Origin: Zoogloea sp.
GTDB lineage: Bacteria; Pseudomonadota; Gammaproteobacteria; Burkholderiales; Rhodocyclaceae
NCBI GenBank assembly: GCA_016720685.1
Contig: JADKKC010000012.1
Span: 24,257-88,256 of the forward strand
Direction of reading: 5' to 3'
DNA length: 64,000 nt
The notes under the pieces were generated by a model. It saw nothing but the letters and a program-made list of their open reading frames with translations, was not told the origin of the DNA and made no database searches. Of this stretch, positions 8,880 through 18,667 are shown one piece after another; positions within the stretch are counted from its first letter, which is position 1; every line of letters starts with the position of its first letter. A program made the translations under genes and the position numbers.

Positions 8880-9226
8880 GCGAAAAACTCGACCGTCTCG
8901 TCCTCGAAGCCCGCCAAGCCGCAGACAAGCGCGCCGAGGGCTACCGCGAAAAAGCCCTCAAGATCTACCCATGGATCTGCGGCCGCTGCACCCGCGAGTT
9001 CACCACCGCCAACCTGCGCGAACTCACCGTGCACCACCGCGACCACAACCACGACAACAATCCGCCCGACGGCAGCAACTGGGAGCTGCTGTGCCTGTAC
9101 TGCCACGACAACGAGCACCAGCGCCAGCTTGAAGCCACTGAAGGAAACGTCTCGGCCAAACAGCCGGGCAAGGCCGCGACGCACTCGCCGTTCGCCGCGC
9201 TGGGTGGCTTGCTGAAGAAGGGGTGA
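8876..9226 (+). CDS. Small HNH domain protein (YajD-like)
   Basis: A 116-residue protein with a compact HNH/zinc-ribbon nuclease fold: CGRC near residue 35, HHRDHNHDNNPPDGSNWELLCLYCH with the HH, N and H of the HNH core and a second Cys pair (LCLYC). E. coli YajD has the same layout. The C-terminal 35 residues are a flexible tail ending GGLLKKG. The start codon overlaps the stop of the arginase/OAT gene (ATGA), so the two are translationally coupled, although no functional link is obvious. Confidence 0.85.
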   Translation: MSEKLDRLVLEARQAADKRAEGYREKALKIYPWICGRCTREFTTANLRELTVHHRDHNHDNNPPDGSNWELLCLYCHDNEHQRQLEATEGNVSAKQPGKAATHSPFAALGGLLKKG

Positions 9227-9302
9227 AGCAGCGCCTCTTTCTCCATTTTCGCCAAGCTCCAAGTGGCGTAGGATTCGCCCCCAGGCCATTTTTGCAACGC
9301 CC

Positions 9303-10565
9303 ATGAGCCCTACTCCCGCCCGCGCCTGCGGTATCGACTTCGGCACCTCCAACTCCACCGTCGGCTGGCTGCGGCCGGGCGTGCCCGCGCTGCTGCCCCT
9401 CGAAGACGGCAAGCCGACCTTGCCCTCGGCGGTGTTCTTCAACGCCGACGAGGAAAGCACCCACTACGGGCGCGATGCGCTGCTGGAATACCTGGAAGGT
9501 TACGAAGGCCGGCTCATGCGGGCCCTCAAGAGCCTGCTCGGCAGCAGCCTGATGGACGGCAGCACCGAAGTGGGCGGCCGGGCCCTGCCCTTCAAGGATC
9601 TGCTGGCGAGCTTCATCGGCGAACTGAAGCGGCGCGCCGAAGCACAGGCCGAGCGGAAATTCGAGCAGGCGGTGTTTGGCCGGCCGGTGTATTTCGTCGA
9701 CGACAATCCGGTCGCCGACCAGCGGGCCCAGGACACCCTGGAGGCCATCGCGCGACAGGTGGGCTTCAGGGACGTCAGTTTCCAGTTCGAACCCATCGGC
9801 GCCGCACTGCACTACGAAGCCTCGCTGACCCAGGAAGAACTGGTGCTGATCGCCGACATCGGCGGCGGCACGGCAGACTTTTCGCTGGTGCGCCTGTCGC
9901 CGGAACGGGCCCGGCACGTGGATCGCGCGAGCGATCTGCTCGGTAATGCCGGCCTGCACGTAGGCGGCACCGATTTCGACCGGGCGCTGAGTCTCGAATG
10001 CGTGATGCCGCTGCTGGGTTACAAGGGCCTGATGAAGAGCGGCGCCGAGGTGCCGTCCGGCCTGTTCTTCCAGCTGGCCACCTGGCACACCATCAACTTT
10101 GCCTACACGCGGCAGGCGTTTGCCGATTTTCAGAGCATTTACCGCGATGCCACAGTACGCCGCGAACTGGATCGCCTGGCCCGCCTGATCGGGCAGCGCG
10201 AAGGCCACTGGATGGCGCTGCAGGTCGAACAGGCAAAAATCGACCTGTCCACCGAGCCGAGCACGCGCCTGCACCTGGATCGCCTCGAGCCCGGGCTCTT
10301 CCACGACATCACCTTCGAGGCCTTCACGCTCGCCACCCGCAGCCTGGTGGAACGGGTCGCGGCAACGGTCAGCGAACTGCTCGACCAGGCCGGGCTGGCC
10401 CGCGAGCAGGTGGATACCGTCTACTTCACCGGTGGCGCCAGCGGCGTGCCGCAGCTAAGGGCACGCATCGCCGCCGAGTTGCCCCACGCGCGCAGCGTGG
10501 AAGGTGACCTGTTTGGCAGCATCGGCGCCGGCCTCGCCGTAGAGGCCGCGCGACGCTACGGCTGA
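9303..10565 (+). CDS. YegD-type Hsp70-like ATPase
   Basis: A 420-residue Hsp70-superfamily protein consisting only of the actin-like nucleotide-binding domain, with no substrate-binding domain. Phosphate 1 reads GIDFGTSNSTVGW, phosphate 2 IADIGGGTADFSLV, and the adenosine motif VYFTGGASGVPQLR. The size and the split domain fit E. coli YegD, a putative chaperone ATPase of unknown role. It stands alone, convergent with the amidotransferase 18 bases downstream. Confidence 0.9.
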   Translation: MSPTPARACGIDFGTSNSTVGWLRPGVPALLPLEDGKPTLPSAVFFNADEESTHYGRDALLEYLEGYEGRLMRALKSLLGSSLMDGSTEVGGRALPFKDLLASFIGELKRRAEAQAERKFEQAVFGRPVYFVDDNPVADQRAQDTLEAIARQVGFRDVSFQFEPIGAALHYEASLTQEELVLIADIGGGTADFSLVRLSPERARHVDRASDLLGNAGLHVGGTDFDRALSLECVMPLLGYKGLMKSGAEVPSGLFFQLATWHTINFAYTRQAFADFQSIYRDATVRRELDRLARLIGQREGHWMALQVEQAKIDLSTEPSTRLHLDRLEPGLFHDITFEAFTLATRSLVERVAATVSELLDQAGLAREQVDTVYFTGGASGVPQLRARIAAELPHARSVEGDLFGSIGAGLAVEAARRYG

Positions 10566-10583
10566 AGGCGCAGACTTTCGTCC

Positions 10584-11315
10584 TTACAGGGTTTCCGGCT
10601 GCATTGAACGCGCAGCCACAAAGCGTGCGAAGCGTCGCAGCAGGCTGGTGGCCGCTTCGGTTTCGGTGACGGCGGCAGCGAGCTGCTCGGGATCGGCGCC
10701 ACCCTGACGCAGCGGATCGGCCAGCTGGTCGATGTAGCCGCGCATCGCGACGGTGTCGAATTCAGGATGGAACTGCACGCCCCAAGCGGCTTCACCGACG
10801 CGAAAGGCGTGGTGCGGCTCGAAGTCGCTGGATGCCAGGCATTCGGCGCCCGGCGGCAAACGCCTCGCGGTCTGGCGATGAACCACGTGGGCCGGGAAAC
10901 ATTCCGGCAGATCGGCGAAAAGCGGGTCGTGCCGGGCGGCATCCGACTTGCGCAGGGTGACGGTGCCGATCTCGATGCCACCCGGATGCCAGGCCGCCTC
11001 GCCGCCCAGCGCATGGGCCAGGAGCTGGTGGCCGTAACAGATGCCCAGCACCGGCACGCCTTCGGCAACCCGTCCGGCCAGCCAGCGGGCCGTGGTTTCG
11101 CTCCACTCTTCCCGATCGGTCACCATCGAATGCGACCCCGTCACGACAACCCCGGCCACTTCGCCCGGCAGGGGCAGCACTTCGCCACGACGCGGGTCCA
11201 CAACCCGCACCTGCACATTGCCCAGGCCGGCAGAGATCCAGCTTTCGAAATCGCCCCGGTGGATCACGAGGTCGGGGATAAAGTCGCCAAGCTTGACGAT
11301 GAGCAGCGGTGACAC
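10584..11315 (-). CDS. Class I glutamine amidotransferase-like protein
   Basis: A 243-residue protein with a class I (GuaA-like) glutaminase fold, starting at GTG 11315. The nucleophile elbow is GICYGHQLLAHALGG and the catalytic His/Glu pair is in WGVQFHPEF. Such stand-alone amidotransferases (YbgJ/GMP-synthase-like, sometimes gamma-glutamyl-peptide hydrolases) have varied or unknown substrates. No partner synthetase is adjacent, so only glutamine or gamma-glutamyl hydrolase chemistry can be inferred. Confidence 0.88.
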   Translation of the reverse strand: MSPLLIVKLGDFIPDLVIHRGDFESWISAGLGNVQVRVVDPRRGEVLPLPGEVAGVVVTGSHSMVTDREEWSETTARWLAGRVAEGVPVLGICYGHQLLAHALGGEAAWHPGGIEIGTVTLRKSDAARHDPLFADLPECFPAHVVHRQTARRLPPGAECLASSDFEPHHAFRVGEAAWGVQFHPEFDTVAMRGYIDQLADPLRQGGADPEQLAAAVTETEAATSLLRRFARFVAARSMQPETL

Positions 11316-11435
11316 GGTTTGGATTCTCCAGGTGGTTGTAACGATTCTGCGATAAACAACGCGCGAAGCCCGTGAAGCGTTGAACGAAGCCTCGCGAATC
11401 CTTCGATATCCTTAGCGACAGCGGGATGCGGCGGC

Positions 11436-11465
11436 AAAAAAAAGGGGCCGCCCAAGGACGACCCC
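11436..11465 (-). terminator. Intrinsic terminator of the mcm-meaB-pccB-pccA operon
   Basis: Read on the minus strand, an 8-10 bp GC-rich stem (two G-U pairs) at 11465-11444 is followed immediately by eight T residues (the A-run at 11436-11443 on the plus strand). This is a textbook rho-independent terminator about 100 bases after the pccA stop. Confidence 0.85.
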
Positions 11466-11527
11466 ACTCCCTCGACAGGAACCCGCCCCGAAGGACGGAT
11501 CTCCCTCCCCATCGAACGAACCGTTCA

Positions 11528-11561
11528 GGCCACACCGCACAGGAGAATGCGCGGTGTGGCC
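11528..11561 (-). other. Strong hairpin just after pccA
   Basis: A perfect 11-bp inverted repeat (GGCCACACCGC at 11528-11538 and its complement at 11551-11561) with a 12-nt loop begins 11 bases after the pccA stop and precedes the T-tailed terminator. It has no T tract of its own. It may stabilise the 3' end of the transcript or act as a first pausing hairpin in a tandem terminator. Confidence 0.6.
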
Positions 11562-11571
11562 GCTGTGTTGC

Positions 11572-13575
11572 TTATTCGAACTCGATGATGATTTCGTCCA
11601 CCGCCAGACTCTGGCCGGCAACGCCGAGCACCTTCTTGACCTTGCAGTCCTGCTCGGCCTTGAGGATGTTTTCCATCTTCATGGCTTCGATCACCGCCAG
11701 CTTCTCGCCGGCCTTCACGTCCTGACCAACCGTCACGGCCACTTCGCGCAGCAGGCCCGGCATCGGGGAGAGCAGGAACTTGGAGAGGTCGGGCGGCAGC
11801 TTTTCGGGCATCAGTGCCAGCAGTTCGGCAGCGCGGGCGCTCATCACCATGAAGTCAGCGCGGGTGCCCCAGTGGAACAGGCTGTACTTGGTCTTGTGAC
11901 GCTCCACCTGAAGGGTGAAAGGCACGCCATTGCAGGTGCCGTTGAACAGGGACTCGCCGAGCTTCCAGTCGGACTTGAGCTCGTAGGTCTCGCCCTTGTA
12001 CTCGACGTGGTAGCCGCCGGAGATCGGCTTGGCGATCACCGGGTGGTGCTCGTTGCCGCCCTTGTTGAGGCGGATGACCATCCAGTTGTCGCTGACGAGG
12101 CGCTCATGACCGTGCAGCTGCCCGGAAATGGAGGCAGAACGGTCGGTGAAGGCGCGGTAGACGTAGGCCGCCACCGAAACCAGCAGCGCCGGGCCGTCGT
12201 GGGGCACCATCGAGGCGTCGAAGCCCTTCGGGTACTCCTCGGCGATGAAGCCGGTGTTGAAGTTGCCGGACTGGAAGCGCGGGTGCTGCATCAACGCTGC
12301 CTGGAAGGGGATGTTCGACGAGATGCCGCGAATCACGAAACCGTTGAGGGCGTCGCGCATGCGGGAAATGGCCTGCTCGCGGGTCGCCCCGTGGACGATC
12401 AGCTTGGCGATCATCGAGTCATAGAACATCGAGATCTCGCCGCCGTCGTACACGCCGGTATCGACACGCACCTGGCCCGGAACTTCCTTGGGCGGCAGGA
12501 ACTTGACCAGACGCCCGGTGGAGGGCAGGAAGCCGCGGAACGGGTCTTCGGCGTTGATACGGCATTCCATGGCCCAGCCGTTGATGCCGACATCGGCTTG
12601 CGCCAGCGGCAGCTTTTCGCCGTAGGCGACGCGGATCATCTGCTCGACCAGGTCGAGGCCGGTGATCAACTCGGTGACCGGGTGTTCGACCTGCAGGCGG
12701 GTGTTCATTTCCAGGAAGTAGAAGTCCTTGGTCGCGCCGGAGACGACGAACTCGACCGTACCGGCCGATTCGTAATTCACGGCACGGGCCAGGGCCACAG
12801 CCTGCTCACCCATCGCCTTGCGCATTTCCGGATCAACGAAGGGGCTCGGCGCTTCTTCGATGACCTTCTGGTGACGACGCTGGATCGAGCAATCGCGCTC
12901 GTTCAGGTACACATAGTTGCCGTGGCTGTCGCCGAGCACCTGGATTTCGATGTGGCGCGGCTCGAGCACGTACTTTTCGATGAAGACGCGGTCATCACCG
13001 AAGGAGTTGCGGGCTTCATTGACGCAGGAAGAGAAACCTTCGTGCGCTTCGGCGTCGTTGTAGGCAACGCGCAGGCCCTTGCCGCCGCCGCCGGCGGAGG
13101 CCTTGATCATGACCGGATAGCCGATGCCCTGGGCGATCTTGACCGCTTCGTCCGGACCGGCGATGGCATCGTTGTAGCCCGGGATGGTGTTGACCTGGGC
13201 GGCGATGGCGAGCTTCTTGGACTCGATCTTGTCGCCCATCTTGGCCACCGAGTAGTGCTTCGGCCCGATGAACTTGATGCCTTCCTCTTCCAGACGACGG
13301 GAGAACTCGGCGTTTTCGGAAAGGAAGCCGTAGCCCGGATGGACCGCCTGAGCACCGGTCGCCTTGCAGGCGGCGATGATCTTGTCCATGACCAGGTAGG
13401 ACTCTTTCGAGGGTGCCGGTCCGATGCACACGGCCTCGTCGGCGAGGTCCACGTGCAGGGCGTCCTTGTCGGCCTCGGAATAGACGGCGACGGTGGCGAT
13501 GCCCATCTTGCGGGCAGTCTTGATGACGCGGCAGGCGATTTCGCCGCGGTTTGCAATCAGGATCTTGGTAAACAT
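11572..13575 (-). CDS. pccA: Propionyl/acyl-CoA carboxylase alpha subunit (biotin carboxylase + BCCP)
   Basis: A 667-residue biotin-dependent carboxylase subunit. The start MFTKILIANRGEIACRVIKTA is typical, so ATG 13575 is used rather than the longer open frame. It has an N-terminal biotin carboxylase with the Gly-rich ATP loop (KASAGGGGKGL), the ERDCSIQRRHQK segment and the EMNTRLQVEHPVTE motif, then a linker domain. The C-terminal biotin carboxyl carrier domain has the biotinyl lysine in AIEAMKMEN. It pairs with pccB 19 bases upstream to turn propionyl-CoA into methylmalonyl-CoA. Propionyl-CoA rather than acetyl-CoA is inferred from the neighbouring mutase and MeaB. Confidence 0.95.
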   Translation of the reverse strand: MFTKILIANRGEIACRVIKTARKMGIATVAVYSEADKDALHVDLADEAVCIGPAPSKESYLVMDKIIAACKATGAQAVHPGYGFLSENAEFSRRLEEEGIKFIGPKHYSVAKMGDKIESKKLAIAAQVNTIPGYNDAIAGPDEAVKIAQGIGYPVMIKASAGGGGKGLRVAYNDAEAHEGFSSCVNEARNSFGDDRVFIEKYVLEPRHIEIQVLGDSHGNYVYLNERDCSIQRRHQKVIEEAPSPFVDPEMRKAMGEQAVALARAVNYESAGTVEFVVSGATKDFYFLEMNTRLQVEHPVTELITGLDLVEQMIRVAYGEKLPLAQADVGINGWAMECRINAEDPFRGFLPSTGRLVKFLPPKEVPGQVRVDTGVYDGGEISMFYDSMIAKLIVHGATREQAISRMRDALNGFVIRGISSNIPFQAALMQHPRFQSGNFNTGFIAEEYPKGFDASMVPHDGPALLVSVAAYVYRAFTDRSASISGQLHGHERLVSDNWMVIRLNKGGNEHHPVIAKPISGGYHVEYKGETYELKSDWKLGESLFNGTCNGVPFTLQVERHKTKYSLFHWGTRADFMVMSARAAELLALMPEKLPPDLSKFLLSPMPGLLREVAVTVGQDVKAGEKLAVIEAMKMENILKAEQDCKVKKVLGVAGQSLAVDEIIIEFE

Positions 13576-13594
13576 GTCTTGGCGTCCTCGGCGA

Positions 13595-15130
<1,536 letters not shown>

Positions 15131-15164
15131 TTACAGCCTCCCGTCAATAATCCGAATTGTTATT

Positions 15165-16172
15165 TCAGCCCAAATGGCCGAGCAGCCGTGCTGCAGCTGC
15201 CGAAGGCGTCGTCTGACCAGCCTCGACGGCTGCCTGCAAACCGGGCAGATCCTGCTGCACCCGGGCGTGATCCGCGAACCGGGCCCGTAGCCCCTGGTCG
15301 ATCAGTTCCCACATCCAGGCCCGCGCCTGGTGACGACGGCGGGCGTCGAATTCACCGCTGGCGTGCATCGCCTCGCGGTAACTCATGATGGTATTCCAGA
15401 ATTCTGCGATGCCCTGCTTTTGCAACGCCGACATCATAAGCACCGGCGGCGTCCAGTGGGGCGAGGTGTGGCGCAACATGCCCAGCGCGCTCTTGATCTG
15501 CGAGCGGGCAACGTTGGCGGCCTGGGGATTGATGTCGGCCTTGTTGACGACGATCAGGTCGGCGATTTCCATGATCCCCTTCTTGATCGCCTGCAGGTCG
15601 TCGCCGGCGTTGGGAAGCTGGAGCAGACAGAAGATGTCGGTCATGCCGGCCACGGCGATTTCCGACTGGCCGACGCCCACCGTCTCGACGATGATCACAT
15701 CGAAGCCCGCCGCTTCGCAGACCAGCATGGCCTCGCGGGTTTTCTCGGCGACGCCGCCGAGACTGCCGGCAGACGGGCTCGGGCGAATGAAGGCGGCGGT
15801 GTTCTGCGACAGCAGTTCCATGCGTGTCTTGTCACCGAGGATGGAGCCGCCGGTGACGCTGGACGACGGATCCACCGCCAGCACGGCCACCTTGTGGCCC
15901 TCATCGATGAGGTATAGACCCAGCGCCTCGATGAAGGTGGATTTGCCCACCCCCGGCACTCCGGATATCCCCACCCGCATCGACTTGCCGGTGTGCGGCA
16001 GCAGGCCTTCGAGCACGCTGCGCGCGCGTTGCTTGTGGTCGGGCCGCTGGGACTCGATCAGCGTGATGGTCTTGGCGAGCGGGCGCAACTGATGCGCGAG
16101 CACGCCATCGACCAGCGCCTGGTCGATGGCGTCCCGTTGCGGAAATTCGGCAGGAGTGTTCATGGAAGTCAT
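15165..16172 (-). CDS. meaB: MeaB/ArgK-type GTPase, mutase chaperone
   Basis: A G3E-family P-loop GTPase of about 335 residues that loads and protects the adenosylcobalamin cofactor of methylmalonyl-CoA mutase. Walker A is GVPGVGKST, then DPSSSVTGGSILGDKTRM, the switch ETVGVGQSE and the NKAD specificity motif. The start is uncertain between ATG 16172 (MTSMNTP), ATG 16163 (MNTP) and GTG 16187, with no strong ribosome-binding site at any. It lies 53 bases after the mutase gene, the canonical MeaB arrangement. The old name as an arginine/ornithine transport kinase is not supported by the context. Confidence 0.95.
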   Translation of the reverse strand: MTSMNTPAEFPQRDAIDQALVDGVLAHQLRPLAKTITLIESQRPDHKQRARSVLEGLLPHTGKSMRVGISGVPGVGKSTFIEALGLYLIDEGHKVAVLAVDPSSSVTGGSILGDKTRMELLSQNTAAFIRPSPSAGSLGGVAEKTREAMLVCEAAGFDVIIVETVGVGQSEIAVAGMTDIFCLLQLPNAGDDLQAIKKGIMEIADLIVVNKADINPQAANVARSQIKSALGMLRHTSPHWTPPVLMMSALQKQGIAEFWNTIMSYREAMHASGEFDARRRHQARAWMWELIDQGLRARFADHARVQQDLPGLQAAVEAGQTTPSAAAARLLGHLG

Positions 16173-16225
16173 GAATGGCGTGCGCACCGACCTGGGCAGG
16201 CGCGCCTGTCCTCAACGGTTTCCGC

Positions 16226-18388
16226 TTACGCCTTGCGGGCGGCGCGGATCTGTTTGAGCACTTCGCGGGCCGAGGTCTGGATCGGGGTGCCCGGTCCGAA
16301 GATACCCTTGGCGCCGGCGGCGTAGAGGGCGTCGTAGTCCTGGGCCGGAATCACACCGCCGACGAAGGTGATGATGTCGTCGGCGCCCTGGTCCTTGAGC
16401 GCCTTGATGATGGCCGGAACCAGCGTCTTGTGACCCGCGGCGAGGCTTGAACAGCCCACCGCATGGACGTCGTTCTCGACGGCATGGCGCGCGGCTTCTT
16501 CCGGAGTCTGGAAGAGCGGGCCGATGTCGATGTCGAACCCGAGGTCGGCGAAGGCCGAAGCCACCACCTTGGCGCCCCGGTCGTGGCCGTCCTGGCCGAG
16601 CTTGGCGATCATGATGCGCGGCCGACGGCCCTCTTCGGCCACGAAGGCTTCGATGTCGGCCTTGAGGGCCTGCCAGTCCTGGTCGCCTTCGACCACCGAG
16701 TTGTAGATGCCGGTAACGGCCTGCGGGTTGGCGCGGTAGCGGCCGAACACGACTTCCAGCGCGTCGGAGATTTCACCCACGGTGGCACGCAGGCGCACGG
16801 CCTTGACCGCGAGATCGAGCAGGTTGCCTTCGCCGCCCTTGGCGCAGGCGGTGAGTGCAGCCAGCGCGGCATCGACTGCCGCCTGATCGCGGGTGGCACG
16901 GATACGGGCCAGGCGTTCGATCTGGGCTTCGCGCACGGCGTGGTTGTCGATATCGAGAATATCGATCGCATCCTGCGTTGCCAGCTTGTACTTATTGACG
17001 CCGACGATAACGTCCTTGCCGGAGTCGATGCGCGCCTGCTTCTCGGCGGCGCATTCCTCGACCTTCATCTTGGCCCAGCCGGATTCGACAGCCTTGGTCA
17101 TGCCGCCTATGGCCTCGATCTCCTCGATCAGGGCCCAGGCCGTGTCGGCCATGTCCTGGGTGAGCTTTTCCATCATGTAGGAGCCGGCCCACGGATCCAC
17201 CACGTTGGTGATGTGGGTTTCTTCCTGGATGATGATCTGGGTGTTGCGGGCGATGCGGGCCGAGAACTCGGTGGGCAACGCAATGGCTTCGTCGAGCGCG
17301 TTGGTGTGCAGCGACTGGGTGCCGCCGAACACGGCCGCCATCGCTTCGATGGTGGTGCGCACGACGTTGTTGTACGGGTCCTGCTCGGTGAGCGACCAGC
17401 CGGAGGTCTGGCTGTGGGTGCGCAGCATCATCGACTTCTGGCTCTTCGGCTCGAACTGCTTCATGAGGCGCCACCACAGCATGCGCGCGGCGCGCATCTT
17501 GGCGATCTCGAGGTAGAAGTTCATGCCCACCGCCCAGAAGAAGGACAGGCGGCCGGCGAAGGTATCGACGTCCATGCCCGACTTGATGCCGGTGCGCACG
17601 TATTCAACGCCGTCAGCCAGCGTGAAGGCCAGCTCGATGGCCTGGTTCGCGCCCGCTTCCTGGATGTGATAACCCGAAATCGAGATCGAGTTGAACTTCG
17701 GCATGTGCGACGACGTGTAGTTGAAGATGTCGGCGATGATCTTCATCGACGGCGTCGGCGGGTAGATGTAGGTGTTGCGGACCATGAACTCCTTGAGGAT
17801 GTCGTTCTGGATGGTCCCGGACAGCTTGTCCTGGCTGACGCCCTGCTCTTCGGCAGCGACGATGTAGCCGGCGAGGATGGGCAGCACGGCGCCGTTCATC
17901 GTCATCGACACGGAAATCTTGTCGAGGGGAATCTGGTTGAAGAGGATCTTCATGTCCTCGACGGAATCGATGGCCACGCCGGCCTTGCCGACGTCACCGA
18001 CCACGCGGGGATTGTCGGAATCGTAGCCGCGGTGGGTCGCCAGGTCGAAGGCCACCGACACGCCCTGGCCGCCGGCGGCCAGCGCCTTGCGGTAGAAGGC
18101 GTTGGATGCTTCAGCGGTGGAGAAGCCGGCGTACTGACGGATCGTCCAGGGGCGCGCCGCGTACATCGTGGCCTGCGGACCGCGCAGGAAGGGCTCGAAG
18201 CCGGGCAGGGTGTTGGTGTACTTGAGACCGTCGAGGTCGGCCGCGGTATAGAGCGGCTTGACGGTGATGCCTTCAGGCGTCACCCAGTTGAGCTTGGCGA
18301 CATCGCCTTCGGGGGCCGACTTGGCGGCAGCCTTGTTCCAGACGCCCAAATCGGGTTGGGGGAAGGTCGGTTCGTTCTTGTTCGCCAT
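16226..18388 (-). CDS. mcm: Methylmalonyl-CoA mutase, single chain
   Basis: A 720-residue adenosylcobalamin-dependent mutase interconverting methylmalonyl-CoA and succinyl-CoA. The TIM-barrel part (about 1-560) has the RPWTIRQYAGFSTAEASN substrate loop. The B12-binding domain (about 585-715) carries the His-on DxHxxG motif in GQDGHDRGAKV and the GCSSLAAGH segment. It is the first gene of the operon with meaB, pccB and pccA, so the unit converts propionyl-CoA to succinyl-CoA. The methylmalonyl-CoA epimerase is not in the window. A GAGGG ribosome-binding site lies upstream of ATG 18388. Confidence 0.97.
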   Translation of the reverse strand: MANKNEPTFPQPDLGVWNKAAAKSAPEGDVAKLNWVTPEGITVKPLYTAADLDGLKYTNTLPGFEPFLRGPQATMYAARPWTIRQYAGFSTAEASNAFYRKALAAGGQGVSVAFDLATHRGYDSDNPRVVGDVGKAGVAIDSVEDMKILFNQIPLDKISVSMTMNGAVLPILAGYIVAAEEQGVSQDKLSGTIQNDILKEFMVRNTYIYPPTPSMKIIADIFNYTSSHMPKFNSISISGYHIQEAGANQAIELAFTLADGVEYVRTGIKSGMDVDTFAGRLSFFWAVGMNFYLEIAKMRAARMLWWRLMKQFEPKSQKSMMLRTHSQTSGWSLTEQDPYNNVVRTTIEAMAAVFGGTQSLHTNALDEAIALPTEFSARIARNTQIIIQEETHITNVVDPWAGSYMMEKLTQDMADTAWALIEEIEAIGGMTKAVESGWAKMKVEECAAEKQARIDSGKDVIVGVNKYKLATQDAIDILDIDNHAVREAQIERLARIRATRDQAAVDAALAALTACAKGGEGNLLDLAVKAVRLRATVGEISDALEVVFGRYRANPQAVTGIYNSVVEGDQDWQALKADIEAFVAEEGRRPRIMIAKLGQDGHDRGAKVVASAFADLGFDIDIGPLFQTPEEAARHAVENDVHAVGCSSLAAGHKTLVPAIIKALKDQGADDIITFVGGVIPAQDYDALYAAGAKGIFGPGTPIQTSAREVLKQIRAARKA

Positions 18389-18445
18389 GTTTCTACCCTC
18401 GGTAACCGGCCGTTATGCGGCCTTTGGTAATAAGTGACGCCAGTA

Positions 18446-18472
18446 CCGGTCGTGACCCCTGGTCACGACCGG
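18446..18472 (-). promoter_or_regulatory. Strong hairpin in the mcm leader
   Basis: A perfect 12-bp inverted repeat (CCGGTCGTGACC at 18446-18457, its complement at 18461-18472) with a 3-nt spacer lies 58 bases before the mutase start, inside the predicted transcript. A second smaller dyad (GGCCG at 18408-18412 with CGGCC at 18418-18422) lies just before the ribosome-binding site. There is no T tract, so this is not a simple terminator. It could be an operator or an RNA structure controlling translation or stability. No cobalamin riboswitch consensus was recognised. Confidence 0.5.
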
Positions 18473-18481
18473 CTGCCGTGC

Positions 18482-18491
18482 CCTGCGCAGG
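18482..18491. repeat. CCTGCGCAGG palindrome, copy 1
   Basis: A perfect 10-bp palindrome in the mcm-gntR divergent region. The same core recurs at 18563-18576, 81 bases away. Two identical palindromes in one intergenic region suggest paired binding sites for a dimeric regulator. Confidence 0.5.
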
Positions 18492-18562
18492 ACAGTTTTC
18501 TCCCTCCCTCTGTTTTTTTTGGGCATGAGTGACAAAAGCCCTCATACCCCAACAAGGTTTAC

Positions 18563-18576
18563 TTCCTGCGCAGGAA
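18563..18576. repeat. TTCCTGCGCAGGAA palindrome, copy 2
   Basis: A perfect 14-bp palindrome containing the CCTGCGCAGG core seen at 18482. It lies just upstream of the candidate gntR -35 element (TTGACT at 18578-18583), where an activator or repressor could act on either divergent gene. Confidence 0.5.
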
Positions 18577-18577
18577 C

Positions 18578-18626
18578 TTGACTTGCCATCCGCGGGATAA
18601 TACTTTATCCATAATTATGGATGCAA
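18578..18626. promoter_or_regulatory. Overlapping divergent promoters with a 16-bp palindromic operator
   Basis: ATCCATAATTATGGAT at 18607-18622 is a perfect 16-bp palindrome. On the plus strand TTGACT (18578) and TACTTT (18601) are 17 bases apart and would start gntR within the palindrome. On the minus strand TTGCAT (18626-18621) and TATTAT (18602-18597) are 18 bases apart and would drive mcm, with the palindrome in the spacer. A dimeric FCD regulator bound here could control both units. Promoters and operator are inferred from sequence only. Confidence 0.55.
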
Positions 18627-18667
18627 TAGCCAAATCAACCTTGTCCACTTTCCTTTCAGATCCGCCC

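Noticed and set aside
15165..16172. Annotation as an arginine/ornithine transport kinase (ArgK).
   Set aside because: Position next to methylmalonyl-CoA mutase and the GTPase motifs identify MeaB.
18389..18480. Cobalamin riboswitch in the mcm leader.
   Set aside because: The leader has strong hairpins but none of the conserved B12-box sequence that I could recognise.
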